A stretch of DNA of 64,000 nucleotides from Glebionis coronaria (GCA_025667525.1 JANFOE010000571.1:1-64000), one strand, 5' to 3'; shown: positions 1 through 12,863, counted from the first letter of the stretch. Numbers and translations: made by a program. The notes: generated by a model from the letters alone, not told the origin.

Positions 1-1197
1 ACACTTAAAACTTGTTAGGTTCAAACACCCCTAACTCAAGTAATAATATTGCACATTAAAGCAATTTAGTTGAACTACAAACACTAAGAACTTGTGATCA
101 CCCATAACCATTCGTGTCCACTTGGTACTTTATATGATTATTATAGATATGTTCACCAAGCACTTTATAAATAATATAGGAGAACCTCAGTATTCTAAAT
201 GATTTTAATAATACACTTATATATTTGTGTTTGGTTAAATATATTGATCCATATTTTTGTGTTTGGCCCACTTTAATTAAGATTTTATTGTTGTTTCACT
301 TTACATAATTATTTTATTACAATTAGTTTCATTATAATAATTTTATTTTAGCTAAATAGATTTAAATCATCGTTATTTGAATCATATTTAGGTCAAGTAT
401 GAGTTTTCTGATTTTCACATTGATCACAATAACGATTAGATATTTGGGTGTTAAATTTTTTTGGTGTTAATAAATTTTAGTGAGGTTTACCCAAAAAATA
501 ACGATTATGTTGAAGTTAGTATTCTTTATTCTCGAGCAATAGTTTGCTATTTGAGTTACTTAAATTTGAAATTCTAACTCCGTCGCTGATGTATACCGAT
601 GCAAAAAATCTGTGTTCCGATCCTTTACTTGAGGTAACGAAGTGATCAGGATTTCATTAGCCGCTGCGACATATAAATATGGATTTATTTTTAGAGTATT
701 TAATAAAGAAAAATTATTGATGTTCCAAATTAAACAAAGGTAACAATAAAGTGGATCACGTATTTTTTTTAACGGAAAATGTTAGTGGTTAGTGGTCGAG
801 TCGTGCAATAACATTTAAGTGGCAGAATGTCTTCTTCAAACCCTCGTTATGTTATGTTAAACTTTTTATCCACTTCGTCTGAAAGGTCTTTGACAGGTCT
901 TGAACCAAAGACCTCCAAGAAACCTCCCAAAAATATCACTTAGTGAAATCATGATGGTCAACTGAACACGCATTCTTCTTTGCTCTACAAAATATCAGTT
1001 TCAATTAGAGTGGTCTTAGATGATAGTAACTCAAGGATTATAAATTAGAAGTTAATTATATATCGCATGTAGGTCTAACATCTGTAGGGAAGAGACAACA
1101 AAATGAGAAATGGATAAGTTTACCAAGTTTCGGAAAATAATATAAAGGTGACTATTTTGACCCATTTAGATATGAGTGTGGGCGCTTAGTTTCAAGC
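1..1197. other. AT-rich sequence without recognisable genes
   Basis: No open frame of note, no repeat boundary and no RNA gene was recognised here. The sequence is AT-rich and looks like ordinary plant intergenic DNA. Confidence 0.5.
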
Positions 1198-1592
1198 AAT
1201 GTTTTGAGACCCGGGTTGACCCGCTCGGGTTAACCGGTTGATCCGGCTTTGGTCGAAAAAACGGGTCATATTGACCCGGGTTTCATATTTTTGAAACCTA
1301 GCTCGACCCGTCGGGTTTTGAGTGACCCGGGTTAACCCGGTTCTTAAGACCCGGCCGGATTTTGATTTTTTTGGGTTTTTTATATAAAAATTGTAAATTT
1401 TACGTATTTAAGACGAAATTTATTTTTTACATATTATATTGGTTGATAAACAATTTATATATTAATATACGGGAGTTTTTATGGTTTTTATACATATATT
1501 TTGTTAATTATTAAAAAAAAAATTAGAAACCCAGATTGACCCAGACACAGTGACTCGACCGGGTTGATTTGAAAACCTGATTTTAAAACATT
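1198..1592 (+). repeat. MITE-like GACCCGGG-rich element, copy 1
   Basis: The element opens with AATGTTTTGAGACCCGG and closes with its imperfect inverted counterpart ending in AAAACATT, giving short terminal inverted repeats. Both ends are GC-rich with many GACCCGGG/GGGTTGACC motifs, and the centre is AT-rich. A related copy lies at about 14340-14724 in the same orientation. It has no coding capacity. The combination of short TIRs, about 390 bp and two homologous copies suggests a non-autonomous DNA transposon. No clear target-site duplication was found, so the superfamily is unknown. Confidence 0.55.
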
Positions 1593-3693
1593 AATTTTAA
1601 GGATAACAATGTTCAAAAAAAAGTTTTAAGGATAACATAGATAAAAAAGGTTAGAAGGAAACGAAACAAATCGGCCTAAATCATTTTATTTGAAACATTG
1701 AATCATTGTTGAAATAACACTACTTTCTTAGTTTCTTGTAATTAAATTCGACACATCAACTATATATCGAAAACTCAAAAATCAACGATAAAAATTAAGA
1801 CTTGTTTCTGATCAAACCAATAACCTGCCCTGATTAATTTATTAAAAGTGATAAGAAATTTGGTTAACATATAACAAGCATTACTACTTCAAAACCTTGT
1901 GGTCCTGAAACATTCCATCACAGATCATTGTAAAGTTTTGGCGGAAACTGAAAGTGGTAAAAAAAATTTATTAAGCAAGACGTATTTATACGTTAAAGCT
2001 CTAACAACTGACTTCCTAATGTAACTACGCGTATGAAGCAAAATTTTGAAAAATAAGCATGAAGATCAAATTGATATTCAGTATTGTCTGCATAATGTAA
2101 ATATCAAAGAATCTTCACTACAATGGCAATTTTCATACTTCAAACTTGTATACATCAAACAGGTCTAGACTTTAGGCAATAGGTATGACTATCCAATGTT
2201 TAAAAACTGGGTCTATGATCGACCCAGACTTGTCACCGGGTCTGTGGTTCAACCGGTTTGACCACTGTGTCAAGCCGGTTTTATGCAAAAAACACGACAG
2301 TATACACATGTCCAAACAGCCATTTTCTGTTGTCTTGTCACTTTTTTTTAAATTAGCGATTAGCAGTTTTACCAGCAAGCTCAAACACCAACTTAATTGC
2401 GCAAATGTCAATGTTAACTGGAGAGCAAAGGCCAATAAGAGAAACTGACCCACTGATCCAGACCGACAACGTGTCCCACAACCAACATATGAGAGGTAAA
2501 TTGCATAACGTGAAGTCTTCAAAGTTAAGGAGTTATGAACTCTACAATGCGACTAACAACATTAATGAAATCCAGATCTGCAACTAATACATCTTCGATT
2601 CCACGTTTTACCTTTATAACTACATCAGCTAGTGATACGATAAATGGTTTTGAGGTTGAGTCATGTCATTTTTTTATCTGTTTTTATAAAAGGTGTATGT
2701 TTTGCTGACCTCTTTGAGAATCAACTCTTTGCTCGATAGATTGCCATTTCACCAGAAGTGCGCTGTGATATGGATTTCCTTTAGGTACGGATAGAAAAAG
2801 TGTCAATTACATAAACAAATTAAGCAAGTTCCATTTCATGAATTTTAATGTATGCTAGTAAACAATTTTTTTAATCTTTCATCTAAAAATTCAATACATT
2901 TCCACTCCAGAACATCATCTAAAACTAATAAAAGTCGTATCACACTAAGTTGATCCCTAAAAACTACTTGTAGCATATTTATTGTATTCATATTATTTTT
3001 TCACCATTTGTGGATTGAAATAAATGTTAGGTATTTGGAAGCTATCACACTATTCAGAAACACAAACCTGTACCTTGGGTTCGTAGTGACCATTCACTTG
3101 CCCACAGTTTAGGTGCTGCCACTTTTGTAAAACATATCAATGTATCTAAGAGAAGTAAACATTATAGTATGTTGAAGCAGATGGAAGACGATCCACATCT
3201 TGTCCTTCAAATGTTGCCCACAGTGCTATATCACATGCAACGTATATAGATAAAATTATATTATTTTCGTTACTTCTCGTTGGTTTATCAGTTGGGGAGC
3301 GGAGATATGAAGGTTAACGAAAATACCTTGTGGGTGTTAAAACTTGGTTGTAGGTGCTTAAATCCAATCAATGGATCTCATGAACAACTGGTTACATCTG
3401 TACTTCATGAGCAAACACTGTTTTTTGGCTCAAATTATCTTAAGACCTGAACCAAGGTAAACAAAAAAATGTAATTATCAAATATGAAAGCATTTTCCTC
3501 AAGTACGCAAACAATGCACATGGCTCTCAACCTCATTTGAAACATTGTAACCTGCATTAAATGAGAGGCTCATATATTGTAACTATTGAAAATTTAGACC
3601 GATGATAGAAACCATTGCAACTATAAAAAACGATGCTTCTATTAACTGATAACAGTAGCACACTCAATAATATATTTCACGCATATATTTTGT
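1593..3693. other. Intergenic sequence; diverged GACCCGG-type fragment at 2194-2290
   Basis: No gene was recognised. At about 2194-2290 a GC-richer stretch (AATGTTTAAAAACTGGGTC and following) has the same style of GGGTC/GACCC and CCGG motifs as the element at 1198-1592. It could be a third, strongly diverged relative. The short open frames overlapping this stretch come from the repeat and show no protein similarity that I recognise. Confidence 0.4.
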
Positions 3694-3704
3694 AATATGC
3701 TTAT
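3694..3704. repeat. Target-site duplication of the LINE, left copy
   Basis: AATATGCTTAT occurs here immediately before the LINE 5' end and again at 6146-6156, directly after its poly-A tail. An 11-bp match (two of the bases shared with the tail) is typical of target-primed reverse transcription. Confidence 0.85.
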
Positions 3705-3980
<276 letters not shown>

Positions 3981-4259
3981 TATAACGTGATTGTTGAGTA
4001 ACTAATTCATTGAATTCTGTTGCTTTCACGATTATGATTGTGTGATTGGAGGACGAATTAGGTCAAAACGAATTAGGGTTTTCTAGGGTTTGTACGGCTG
4101 TTGAGTTTTTGCGCTCTTAATTCCTATCGTGGTTTCTTGATTACGATCTGATTTTTATGTTGGTTGTTCGTGTTATGGAGGTGTTCTAGGGTGATTGGGT
4201 GTGACGGCACTGTTTTCTTTTTAGGGTTTTGCAGTATTAGGGTTTGTTTTTTCTTTTTC

Positions 4260-5900
4260 ATGGATAATAGGGAAACTGATGGTATTAAAGGGCATTCACA
4301 CATTGATGTTAATGCGTTATCTGTACGAATGCAACGTTTGAGGGAGACCATGGCAGAGTCTACGGCTGTTAGGGTTTCGGCATATGGTGGTGCTGGAATA
4401 GCGAATCCAATTAATGATGGTTCGAGGGGTGTTGCATACCCTAAATCAGATGGTGGCGACCTGGTACAAATTCAAGCTGATCATGGGATTCATCAACGAG
4501 TGGAGGATGCCAATGTTCATCCTACAACGTCAATCAATGTTGCTGATGCGCAGACGGAGAAAGGATTGCTGAGGGATGAGGTACATGTTGATGAGACACC
4601 TACTGCTGAAGATGGTGATGTTGTTAATGCGGAAAAGGTGAGGGGTTCGCTGAATCAGGGTTGTGTTAAGCAGCATGTAAATGCAAATGTTACACAGGTG
4701 GATTCGTTTGCCTCAATACTTCAAAACAAGGGCGGTCTGAAACAATCGAATCCTAAGTTGGTGAAGATCTCAGAATTACGGTGTGATGAGCATGTTGAAG
4801 GTGCACGAGTTGCACTTCCGTATGCTGCTGTTGAGGAGGTTGAATCCCGATTTGTGCACACGTTGTACGGGCAGTTTGTTGGTAAGCGTTTAGCTTTCCC
4901 ACTGGTGGAAAACTATGTTAAAAATACGTGGGCAAGGTTTGGTTTGATACGCGTTCAATTGCATGAGGATTTCTTCCTTTTCCAATTCAATACGAAGGAA
5001 GGAATGGAAGGAGTTCTTGGAAATGGCCCGTGGTTGATTAGGACAGTTCCTTTGATCCTGAATATTTGGTCCCCTACCACTGATTTGAAAAAGGCAGAGA
5101 TCAAGAAAGCACCTGTTTGGGTTAAGCTTCATCATGTGCCGATTGTTGCTTATTCGGAGGTTGGTCTTAGTCTTATCACGACCCAAATTGGCACACCTAT
5201 TATGTTGGATTCCTACACGAGCAATATGTGTGTTAACTCGTGGGGTCGTAGTACATATGCTCGGGCGCTCGTTGAGGTTTCAGCTGATATGGAGTTATTG
5301 GATTCAATGGTAATTGCTGTCCCTAAAGGTCGTGATAATGGGCATTCATTGGTTACGATTGATATTGAGTACGAATGGAGACCTCCAAGATGTTCTACAT
5401 GCTTGATCTTTGATCATACTAGTGATATGTGTCCGAAAGTGCACAAGGAAGTGGTTGTTCCTGCTACTAAGGATGCGGTGGATGATGGGTTTGAGGTGGT
5501 CAAGAACAAGAAGAATAAAGGTAAGAAGAAGCAACCACAAGTTGCAGGTATTAAATTAACAAAACCATCCCTTAATCTTCAGTTTCGTAATGTTGAGCGA
5601 GGAGAAACCTCTAAAACAAATGCTACGGGTCAGAATCCTAAGAAGGCAGCCCCGATGCTTAAAAAGGGTTTCTTGAATAACAAAACATCGAGTTTTGTAA
5701 CTAAGACGAATGATAAGGATAAGAGTTCTCATAACTCTTTTGGTGCTCTTTGGGATAAGATGGATGATGGTACAGATTGGGAGGATGGTTTTAAAACCAA
5801 GAAAGATGTGGTTAATGATAGTGATAGTGAGGTTGAAGAAGTCATATCGATTGATGATCGGCATGGTTCTCGTCAGCCTGATGTTCGCTCCAAGTGCTAA
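4260..5900 (+). CDS. LINE ORF1 protein (DUF4283 plus CCHC zinc knuckle)
   Basis: The frame is intact and codes for 546 residues if it starts at the ATG at 4260 (MDNRETDG). An ATG 96 bases upstream is also in frame, but its extra residues are hydrophobic and cysteine-rich and look like translated 5' UTR. Residues about 195-340 match the DUF4283 pattern of plant LINE/retroelement proteins, including the GPW core and the VWVKLHHVP segment. Residues 378-391 form a CX2CX4HX4C zinc knuckle. The C-terminal third is lysine-rich, then acidic and serine-rich. Family members are thought to bind element RNA as the nucleic-acid chaperone of the LINE particle. No ORF2 follows. It is intact, but nothing shows that it is expressed. 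Confidence 0.8.
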   Translation: MDNRETDGIKGHSHIDVNALSVRMQRLRETMAESTAVRVSAYGGAGIANPINDGSRGVAYPKSDGGDLVQIQADHGIHQRVEDANVHPTTSINVADAQTEKGLLRDEVHVDETPTAEDGDVVNAEKVRGSLNQGCVKQHVNANVTQVDSFASILQNKGGLKQSNPKLVKISELRCDEHVEGARVALPYAAVEEVESRFVHTLYGQFVGKRLAFPLVENYVKNTWARFGLIRVQLHEDFFLFQFNTKEGMEGVLGNGPWLIRTVPLILNIWSPTTDLKKAEIKKAPVWVKLHHVPIVAYSEVGLSLITTQIGTPIMLDSYTSNMCVNSWGRSTYARALVEVSADMELLDSMVIAVPKGRDNGHSLVTIDIEYEWRPPRCSTCLIFDHTSDMCPKVHKEVVVPATKDAVDDGFEVVKNKKNKGKKKQPQVAGIKLTKPSLNLQFRNVERGETSKTNATGQNPKKAAPMLKKGFLNNKTSSFVTKTNDKDKSSHNSFGALWDKMDDGTDWEDGFKTKKDVVNDSDSEVEEVISIDDRHGSRQPDVRSKC

Positions 5901-6147
5901 CCGCGATGATGTTTTACTTACATTGTTCATGCACCTTTAGGTGGTTCTTTCCTATTGGTGTTCTTTGTTTTGTAATAGTTTATTAGGATCGTATGGCATG
6001 TCATATGATGTAGTGGTTGTTCAGGCATTTGCTTGAGGTTAATGTAGCATTGCAGCTACATTCCATTGTACTTCAACGTTTTTGGGAATATATTTTACCG
6101 GGGTTTGGATTCCCCTTTACCCAAAAAAAAAAAAAAAAAAAAAAAAA

Positions 6148-8112
6148 TATGCTTATCATTATATCCATCATGTAGCCTGAGTGATTTTCTATAGAATGTT
6201 AAATGAAAGGAATGGCTAATATATCAAAATGGCCATAGACAAATAATAAATTTAAACTAATATAGTTTTTGTTTATTACATGTCATATTTCCTATGAATA
6301 CAAATTTTGATAAGTTTGTTTCCATATAGGTATTTGACCAGTTCCCAAAATCGATTTTTTAAGCAATCAAGTATTGTGCTCAGAAGTATATAGCAAGTTC
6401 AAAACTTTCAAGATTTTTAAAGTGTAAACTCGTAATTGAACTGTTCTTAGTGGCCTAGCCTAAACCGTTTGATAAAACATAGATAGCGCAAATTCAAATT
6501 CGAAGTTTTGTCTACCTGAATTGCATTCTGCAAGGAGCTAAGATCTTGAAATTCAATGAAACTAAAACAAACCTTGTTACTTTTGACTTGGATATCTCCT
6601 TGCTTTCAAGCTCTGCTATTGTCGCGTTTAAAGCAAATCCCAGACAAAAACATAATGACCATCACATAAATGGAGTAAGTTATAGCTCAGAATAGGCACG
6701 AGGGTAGAAGTTCACTTGACGCAACAAAAACTAACCCGTCCAAGCATTCTCAAAGCCGACATTGTACTTTGATGACATCTGCTTGATTCCATATACTCAT
6801 TATATTCCTTCACGATCAGCATATGATGATGGCCATAACCGTAGCCTTAGTGTGACATATAAGACAATATGCTATCACACTTATTTGCTAAGGACATTAC
6901 AGCTAAATGCCTTGACTTGCATGGTTTGTTTATTAGACTAACGGATCCATAGTGGGATATGCTAGCCTGTATGAAATCATAACTGAATTAGAAGTGGTTA
7001 AAAGTTAGATATATATTTCTTTAAAAGAAAAGATAAATGTACACATGCTTGATAAGATTATTGTCAAGTTCTAATTCATAAAGAAGCATATATGCACTTA
7101 GATTACAGAAAAACATGAATTCCCTCTATCCATCATATCTTAAGAGTAACAAAAGCTAGTGTTGCTCTTGCGTTTTGTTCAAATCGCATTACTGAGTTCA
7201 TTATACATAATACAATAAAATGACATCATAAGACACTATGCTACCAGACTTATTTCTTAAAAAAAGATAGACATGACATTAAATCGCATTCCTGAATTAG
7301 CAGTGATTGAAGTTAGATATGTTTCTTTAAGAGAAAATATAGATTTCCACTTGCTTGATAAGATTCAATCCAAGTTCTGATTCGTGAAGAATCATATATG
7401 GACTTGGATTACGGGAAATCATTAATTCCCTCTACCCATCTGATCTCAGAGTAACAAAATCTAGTTTTGTTTCCACATTTTGGTCAAATTGCATGCCCGA
7501 GTTTATTACTTTGGAGCTTTCAATGGTGTTGCACAAAACCACATATTAATAAATTATAGCCAATATTGATGACAATGAAACATCATAAGATATAAGAGCA
7601 AGTGCTAGTTTAAACAAACCTAGAAACAAAGTTTTAATCGCAAAATATCTCAAAGTATATTGAAAATCATATAAAATGACATAATACCCTGCAGAAGTGG
7701 CAGCGTTGCAAAACTTTTTGTGTCACAATATCAATATATATAAAAAAATACTATGCACTTTTCGAAGTATAATAGCCAAGACTCAATGCAGTGACAAACT
7801 AAAAGGGAAGTCAACTAATTCTACAATAACCATCTGAATTTGCGATAGCCATAATAAATAAAGATATTAAAAGAGTGCCACAAATAGATCACTATTCCTC
7901 AAGTATACTGATAACATAACAGCTTAGAACTATCAGGTACAGAAACACAGTTAATACCACCAACATGATCTTGTGAAAGTATATTAGTTTAATCATGAGT
8001 CGCTTTTATATCACTGGAGTTCAAGAGTTAACTGAAAGATGAATGTCCAAAATAGCCATGACCTACGACAATTACATACCAAAATTTTTTACGCTTACTG
8101 AGAAAAACTTAC
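6148..8112. other. Intergenic sequence with a diverged tandem duplication
   Basis: After the LINE target site no gene was recognised. Two stretches, about 6861-7205 and 7230-7507, are diverged copies of the same unit of roughly 300-370 bp. Shared landmarks are AATTCCCTCTA, GCTTGATAAGATT and AGAGTAACAAAA in the same order, so this is an old tandem duplication. No coding meaning was found. Confidence 0.55.
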
Positions 8113-8169
8113 TTGTAGTGTCGCTCCGGCTCTTTCCTTCATTATTTCTTCAAATTGTGGGCTTCGTTT
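8113..8169 (-). pseudogene. Exon-like fragment, unknown protein
   Basis: On the minus strand a 57-bp open stretch is framed by a pyrimidine-rich acceptor (TTTTGTTTTCAAG) and a consensus donor (GTAAGT). It translates in phase 0-0 to a charged 19-residue peptide beginning KRSPQFEEIMKER. It lies in the same orientation as the fragments up to 14.2 kb but beyond the stop codon at 8483-8485, so it would belong to another gene or to an alternative transcript. The family is not recognised. Confidence 0.3.
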
Positions 8170-8482
8170 CTTGAAAACAAAAGTCAGCAATTTAGATCCA
8201 CGCAAGATTACTTCTCACAACCAAATATAAACTACATAAGTAGCATATATATAGTTCAATAAGTGCTTTGGGTAAACCCGCTCCACCCCGTTGTGAGCTG
8301 TACCCTAGTTGCATGATTTGAACCATTACCAAACCCTACCCTAAGTTCCACCAGTAGAAGGACCTTTTAGTCGTTTTACCAAATAGTGAACGCATTATTA
8401 TATGCCCTTTAACTATTATTCAACCTCTAAGAAACACAATACAAAACAGAAGAATGATAACATGCTAATCTTCCAAATCACA

Positions 8483-8689
8483 TCAGTTTTGGAGCTGGCG
8501 TGCAAGATCCTCATATAGGGTTTTTTTTAAATAACAGCTCCAAGTGGCTCTTTTCCTCTCCCATTCATCAAGCGTTAAGATCGCATATTCATCCAGTTCA
8601 TTACCCCTCCCTCTTGGTTTCCAACCTCTAGAATGCCCTTCATTGCAGTTATGATTGTTCCTTTTGTGGAAAAGTTTTTGCGTAGCAGC
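8483..8689 (-). pseudogene. Terminal-exon-like open frame, unknown protein
   Basis: A 69-codon minus-strand frame follows an acceptor-like CATTAG and ends in TGA at 8483-8485. The product has a basic stretch (RGWKPRGRG) followed by an acidic/hydrophobic segment (DEYAILTLDEWERKRA) and ends YEDLARQLQN. The composition is more protein-like than the AT-rich surroundings. I do not recognise the family. It may be the last exon of a minus-strand gene or a captured fragment. The phase of the next exon-like piece (9505-9586) does not join to it directly. Confidence 0.35.
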
Positions 8690-9504
8690 CTAATGTTGTA
8701 CAGGGGAAAACTCGGCAACTGTCAATAAAAAAGAAATGTATCAGTAAGATTGAAGTAAAATAGAAGGTGAGCCACTTCGACAGAATGCAATTATTTAAAT
8801 TATGCTACCAGGTTAAGAAATAAGGTATACAAAATCCCAGAAAGAAATCACAATTTTAGAGGTGACAAATTAGAGCCATTTACCCATGTCTAAAAAGATT
8901 GGGTTAAAAAAATACAAAACGGGTAAGATACAACAGATATAACAGACTAATCAACCACAAGAGCCAAAAATGACATCTTGTGTCCAGAAGCCCAGGGGAA
9001 AAAATCACAAAAAAAAATTCAGTTGTTCTACTATCTTGACTTAAACCAGTCGTCAAAATGTGGTTAAGCTTGGGCAAATCCAGCCGATCAGTAAGCAAAG
9101 CTTACAAAACTGATGTTGAGACATTATTATTTGGATCTGTACTTTCTTGCATCATGAACTTTGTAAAAAAATTAGAATTACAACGTAGATATTGCTTCCC
9201 AGTGCAGAGAGAAAAATTGGCTTGTAGCCAGCCTGAGACTGGTGTTGAATCGAGTCAAGGGGTCCTATATATAGAGGTGAAGAAAGCTAAACTGGGCACA
9301 AGTCTAGCTTGGCTCGGTCATGTTTGTGTTGTTTTAGTATGTCCCAGTTAATAAGAATTTACATTTAACACTTTTAGTACTATAGTACAACAATACAAAG
9401 ACACTATGTAGTAGAATTTCAACTATACCTTAATTTTTCAGCATCAAAATACTCTGTAAATCTTTAGAAATCAAAGATTTCAACATTTGAGTGTAAATAG
9501 TTAC

Positions 9505-9586
9505 CGCCACAATACAAATGCATAATCACATCTTGGACCTCATCAGGTGTATCCCACTCGACATGAATTCTGGTCATCGTCATCCT
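9505..9586 (-). pseudogene. Exon-like fragment, unknown protein
   Basis: An 82-bp minus-strand stretch lies between an acceptor (TTTTTATTATAG) and a GTAACT donor. It is open in one frame and encodes RMTMTRIHVEWDTPDEVQD and a few more residues, rich in acidic and hydrophobic positions. The family is not recognised. Its end phase (one base) is incompatible with direct splicing to 8689, so another exon is missing or the pieces are unrelated. Confidence 0.3.
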
Positions 9587-10116
9587 CTATAATAAAAAGC
9601 AATAAGCATATCATAAGTTTTGATAAGCATCCAATTCACCCAAAGCCATTAAGTTATGCACTAAAAGAACCTTTCTTTTTTATTTAAAGTAGGCGATTAG
9701 TAGTAAGCACCCAAGGAATGATAAGTACAAAATTCTTCATCATCGATGTGTGCTACCTGATATACAGAATACAATTGTAAAATACGGAGTAGTTTCATAT
9801 TTTCTTATAGTGAATGCATAACGTCAAGTCTCAAGTATTTGACAAAATCAAGAAATACAACAATGATTATCACGTATGAACACTGAATTGGTCTGTGACA
9901 TAATTACCTGAAGAAGGACATAGATGCATTTAAGGAACCCACTTCCACTATGGTGTAAATTTTATGAAGCAACAGAGTAGGTCAGTGACATTTGTGGTAA
10001 TTATTATCAGTGGCCTGTGACAAGGAACTAATGATAACTTTTTACAGCATTATCTGGTGAAATCTGAAAAGAAAGTGAAACAAATTAACCTAGGCAATAT
10101 GAATATCACGAATAGT
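9587..10116. other. AT-rich sequence, nothing recognised
   Basis: No coding, RNA or repeat structure could be supported in this stretch. Confidence 0.4.
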
Positions 10117-10236
10117 GATAAAAAAAACCACAGTTCCAAAGATAAAAAAAAATCACAGTTCCAAAGGTAAAAAAACCACAGTTCCAAATATAAAAACCAA
10201 CAGTTCCAAAGATTAAAAAACACAATTCTAAAGACA
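10117..10236. repeat. Short tandem repeat, about 25 bp x 5
   Basis: The motif CACAGTTCCAAAGATAAAAA recurs five times with small changes in spacing and sequence, forming a minisatellite of about 120 bp. Confidence 0.75.
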
Positions 10237-10365
10237 ACGGTTACTTATGTTTCTCAACTTTAGATGTTAAGAACTTTAGATGTTGTTTTATTGAAGCAAA
10301 AAAACTTATTCCAAATAACTACCACTATGTAAATTTCGTACACACAACATGTAAATTTATTGTAT

Positions 10366-10395
10366 CTAGTTGCAAAACCCGTCCGATGGACGGGT
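10366..10395 (-). other. Possible Helitron 3' terminus (hairpin plus CTAG)
   Basis: Read on the minus strand, a perfect 8-bp stem with a 3-base loop (ACCCGTCC-ATC-GGACGGGT, 10377-10395) is followed seven bases later by CTAG (10366-10369). Helitron 3' ends carry a short GC-rich hairpin just before CTRR. The next base is A, whereas Helitrons insert before T, and no 5' TC end was located. This is suggestive only. Confidence 0.25.
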
Positions 10396-12376
10396 ATGAC
10401 TTCTGATTGTCGTTTAATTTTTTTCTTTATGTAAAAATTTGTTTCAAATATACCTTTAAATATTGTTTTACTTTAGTGTATTATGAGTCGACATATGTAA
10501 ACATGTATTTGTTAAATTTTGTTAATGTGATAATAATCCAAAAAGTTGTAAAATATTTTTTATTTATATGTGTTTTATTAATATTTAAATGTAATTTTTG
10601 TAACGAAATAACTTTATATGAATTTTCTATGAATGTCATTTTATTATATGAATACGATATTTAGTATTATAAACTTTGTTATTATTTATATAAATTTAAT
10701 CTCGTTAAACTTATAAAATAGTTGATTGTAGCCCGAACCGGTAGTATTTGATTTTTTATTAACAAACTGCTTAGTTCGTTTTGATATTGTGTTATTAGTT
10801 TAATTATATGCTCATCGATAAATTGATAAAATTGTGTAACCTTTTTTAACCTTTTGTAACAAACTTTTGTTACAAACTTTTAAAATAACATTTTTGTTTT
10901 AAAATTGAAATTTTTTTTTATTTTTTTATTATTTTTTTAATTTAATTTCAATATATTTTTTTAAATTTTGGGGTTTTTAATTTGATATTTATTTTGATAT
11001 ATTTTTATTAAGTTTTAGTCTTTTTCAATTTTAGTTTGTTTTTATTTTATTTAACTTTACAATGAGTAAGATGTTAATTTCTGTTAATTTTAAAATTCGT
11101 TATTAGGTATTTGTCGTCTCATTACGCGGGTACAATTATAGTTATATTTGAAAGGAGATACAAATGACGATATATTCTTGATATATGTTATATTCCATTT
11201 TAAATAATATTAAAACTTTTCTCATGTGGGAGCTTTTACACCTGTCTTCTTATAGATCACATTATTCATTTCATTTCATTTCAACTTCCGTATTGAACTT
11301 TCTTTACCCATAAACACCTTGTTTTTTTATTTTTATTTCGAGAGATGAATAAATCTATCATTTTTGGCAACATTTGAAATCTCCGTCATGTCTGGTCAGA
11401 ACACAGGTCACACATGGAGTGGTTGTTGATTGATTTTTTTTTAAAAGATAAGTTATTTTTTAATATTTTTTTAAGTATGTTTTTGATTGAATAAATGATT
11501 AATTGTTTAGGGGTCTTGTTAATTTGTTTTGTCTTCGATTATGGTAGTGTGAAGATGGTGGATATGGCGACGGTGGAGATGACAACGGTGGTGTTGATGA
11601 GAGTGTTTGTGAATGTATGATGACGTATATCTCGATGCAGCATCACTGGGTTTTTTTTTTGGGTTTGAAGTAAAATAGCAGAAAGGATCTGCGTCGGTGT
11701 TACCCTATTGTGAAGCCCTAATTGAGGTATCAAGTTTTTAAGTTTTTTGTTTGATAACATTCTGTTTTTTGATGATGATGTTTCTGTTTGGGTTGTTGAT
11801 CTCTTGTATGGTTGACTTATGTGTTTTATAAGGTGTTATTTGGATGGCGCTTAATTGTTTATCTGAGTTTGACTAAAATTTTATGTGCGTGAGTGAACTC
11901 TGTCTGAGCTTTCGTTTTGACGTTGACTTAATTTTTTGCCATTCAACTTATTTACCTGCTATAACTTTTGAGTATGTAAAATTGTAATCAAGAAGAGGTA
12001 AAGTGAGGTTTTTTTGGTAACTAAGGTAGTTTAATTTTTAGTAAAAATGGTTGTTGATTGTTTAAAGTGTGCTTGAGTTACCTTATGTTAACTTATGTTG
12101 TTGGCTTTTTTGACTTTAGAAAAACGAATAAGTCATTAATTTCAGATTGTGAAGTTATTAACATGAGCTTAAGAATTAAAATATGCTATAAAACTATAAG
12201 CCATTTGCTAAACATTGGAATGTGAAGCCTCGCTTCTACCGTGCCTTTTTAAAATTTTCCCACCATGCTCGCCCAATTCATGGCTTTAAGAAATGGCGAG
12301 TGTCCACCGCACTCAATCTGATCTAAGTATAGCATAAGAAAAAACGGTGCCATAAATCCAGAAAATATCAACTAAC
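10396..12376. other. Very AT-rich intergenic sequence
   Basis: The stretch 10400-11100 is extremely AT-rich with long T runs. Around 11540-11730 there is a GC-richer patch that resembles a plant 5' UTR/intron region, but no gene could be assembled from it. The small open frames here are not supported by any recognisable protein pattern. Confidence 0.4.
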
Positions 12377-12470
12377 CTCTAGGGAGCAAAGTGCAATTCC
12401 AATCAACAACATTATCACATATGTAGTTGATTATCTGATTGTTTTCTAAGGTAGCTGTTCTAGCAAACAT
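12377..12470 (-). pseudogene. Exon-like fragment, unknown protein
   Basis: A 94-bp minus-strand stretch begins with ATG directly after an AAACCTACAAAG acceptor and ends at a GTTAGT donor. It is open for 31 codons (MFARTATLENNQIINYICDN and onward). The splice signals and amino-acid composition suggest a real or former exon. I do not recognise the family. Confidence 0.35.
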
Positions 12471-12863
12471 CTTTGTAGGTTTAGTAATAAAGCACAACAT
12501 GAACAAAAAATAAGGTTAATCTTACACACCAAATAGAAAGAAAAAGAAAGCAATGTCAAAAAGGAAAGACGATTGTTGTATAGCCTCAAGTAACCAATGA
12601 TAAAAAAGAAGTTTTGAGTAACCATCCCCAACATCATAGGGGTAATCCACTTACAAAAGATGATCCAAATACATGAGAGTACGATTATATCGGATAAACA
12701 TAAACATTTGAAAACAAAATGAGAAGGCTGTGACAGCTGTGAGGCAGTTTTTACCTACTCAAGCTTGATATAATTAAAATGAATAACATATGTAATTAAA
12801 CATAAGCCGAAACCCAAATATAGGCTGAACAAACACCCCCTAAAAACAGCCAATACTACTTAC

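Noticed and set aside
2172..2587. Overlapping open frames on both strands
   Set aside because: They overlap the GACCCGG-type repeat fragment and show no protein-like pattern.
9058..9351. 97-codon open frame on the plus strand
   Set aside because: There is no recognisable protein pattern, no supporting splice or promoter context, and the surrounding sequence is non-coding in character.
10366..10395. Calling a definite Helitron
   Set aside because: The base after CTAG is A, not the expected T, and no 5' terminus was found. Kept only as a weak feature and finding.
12240..12330. GC-richer patch as another minus-strand exon
   Set aside because: Stops occur in all frames and no matching splice borders were found.
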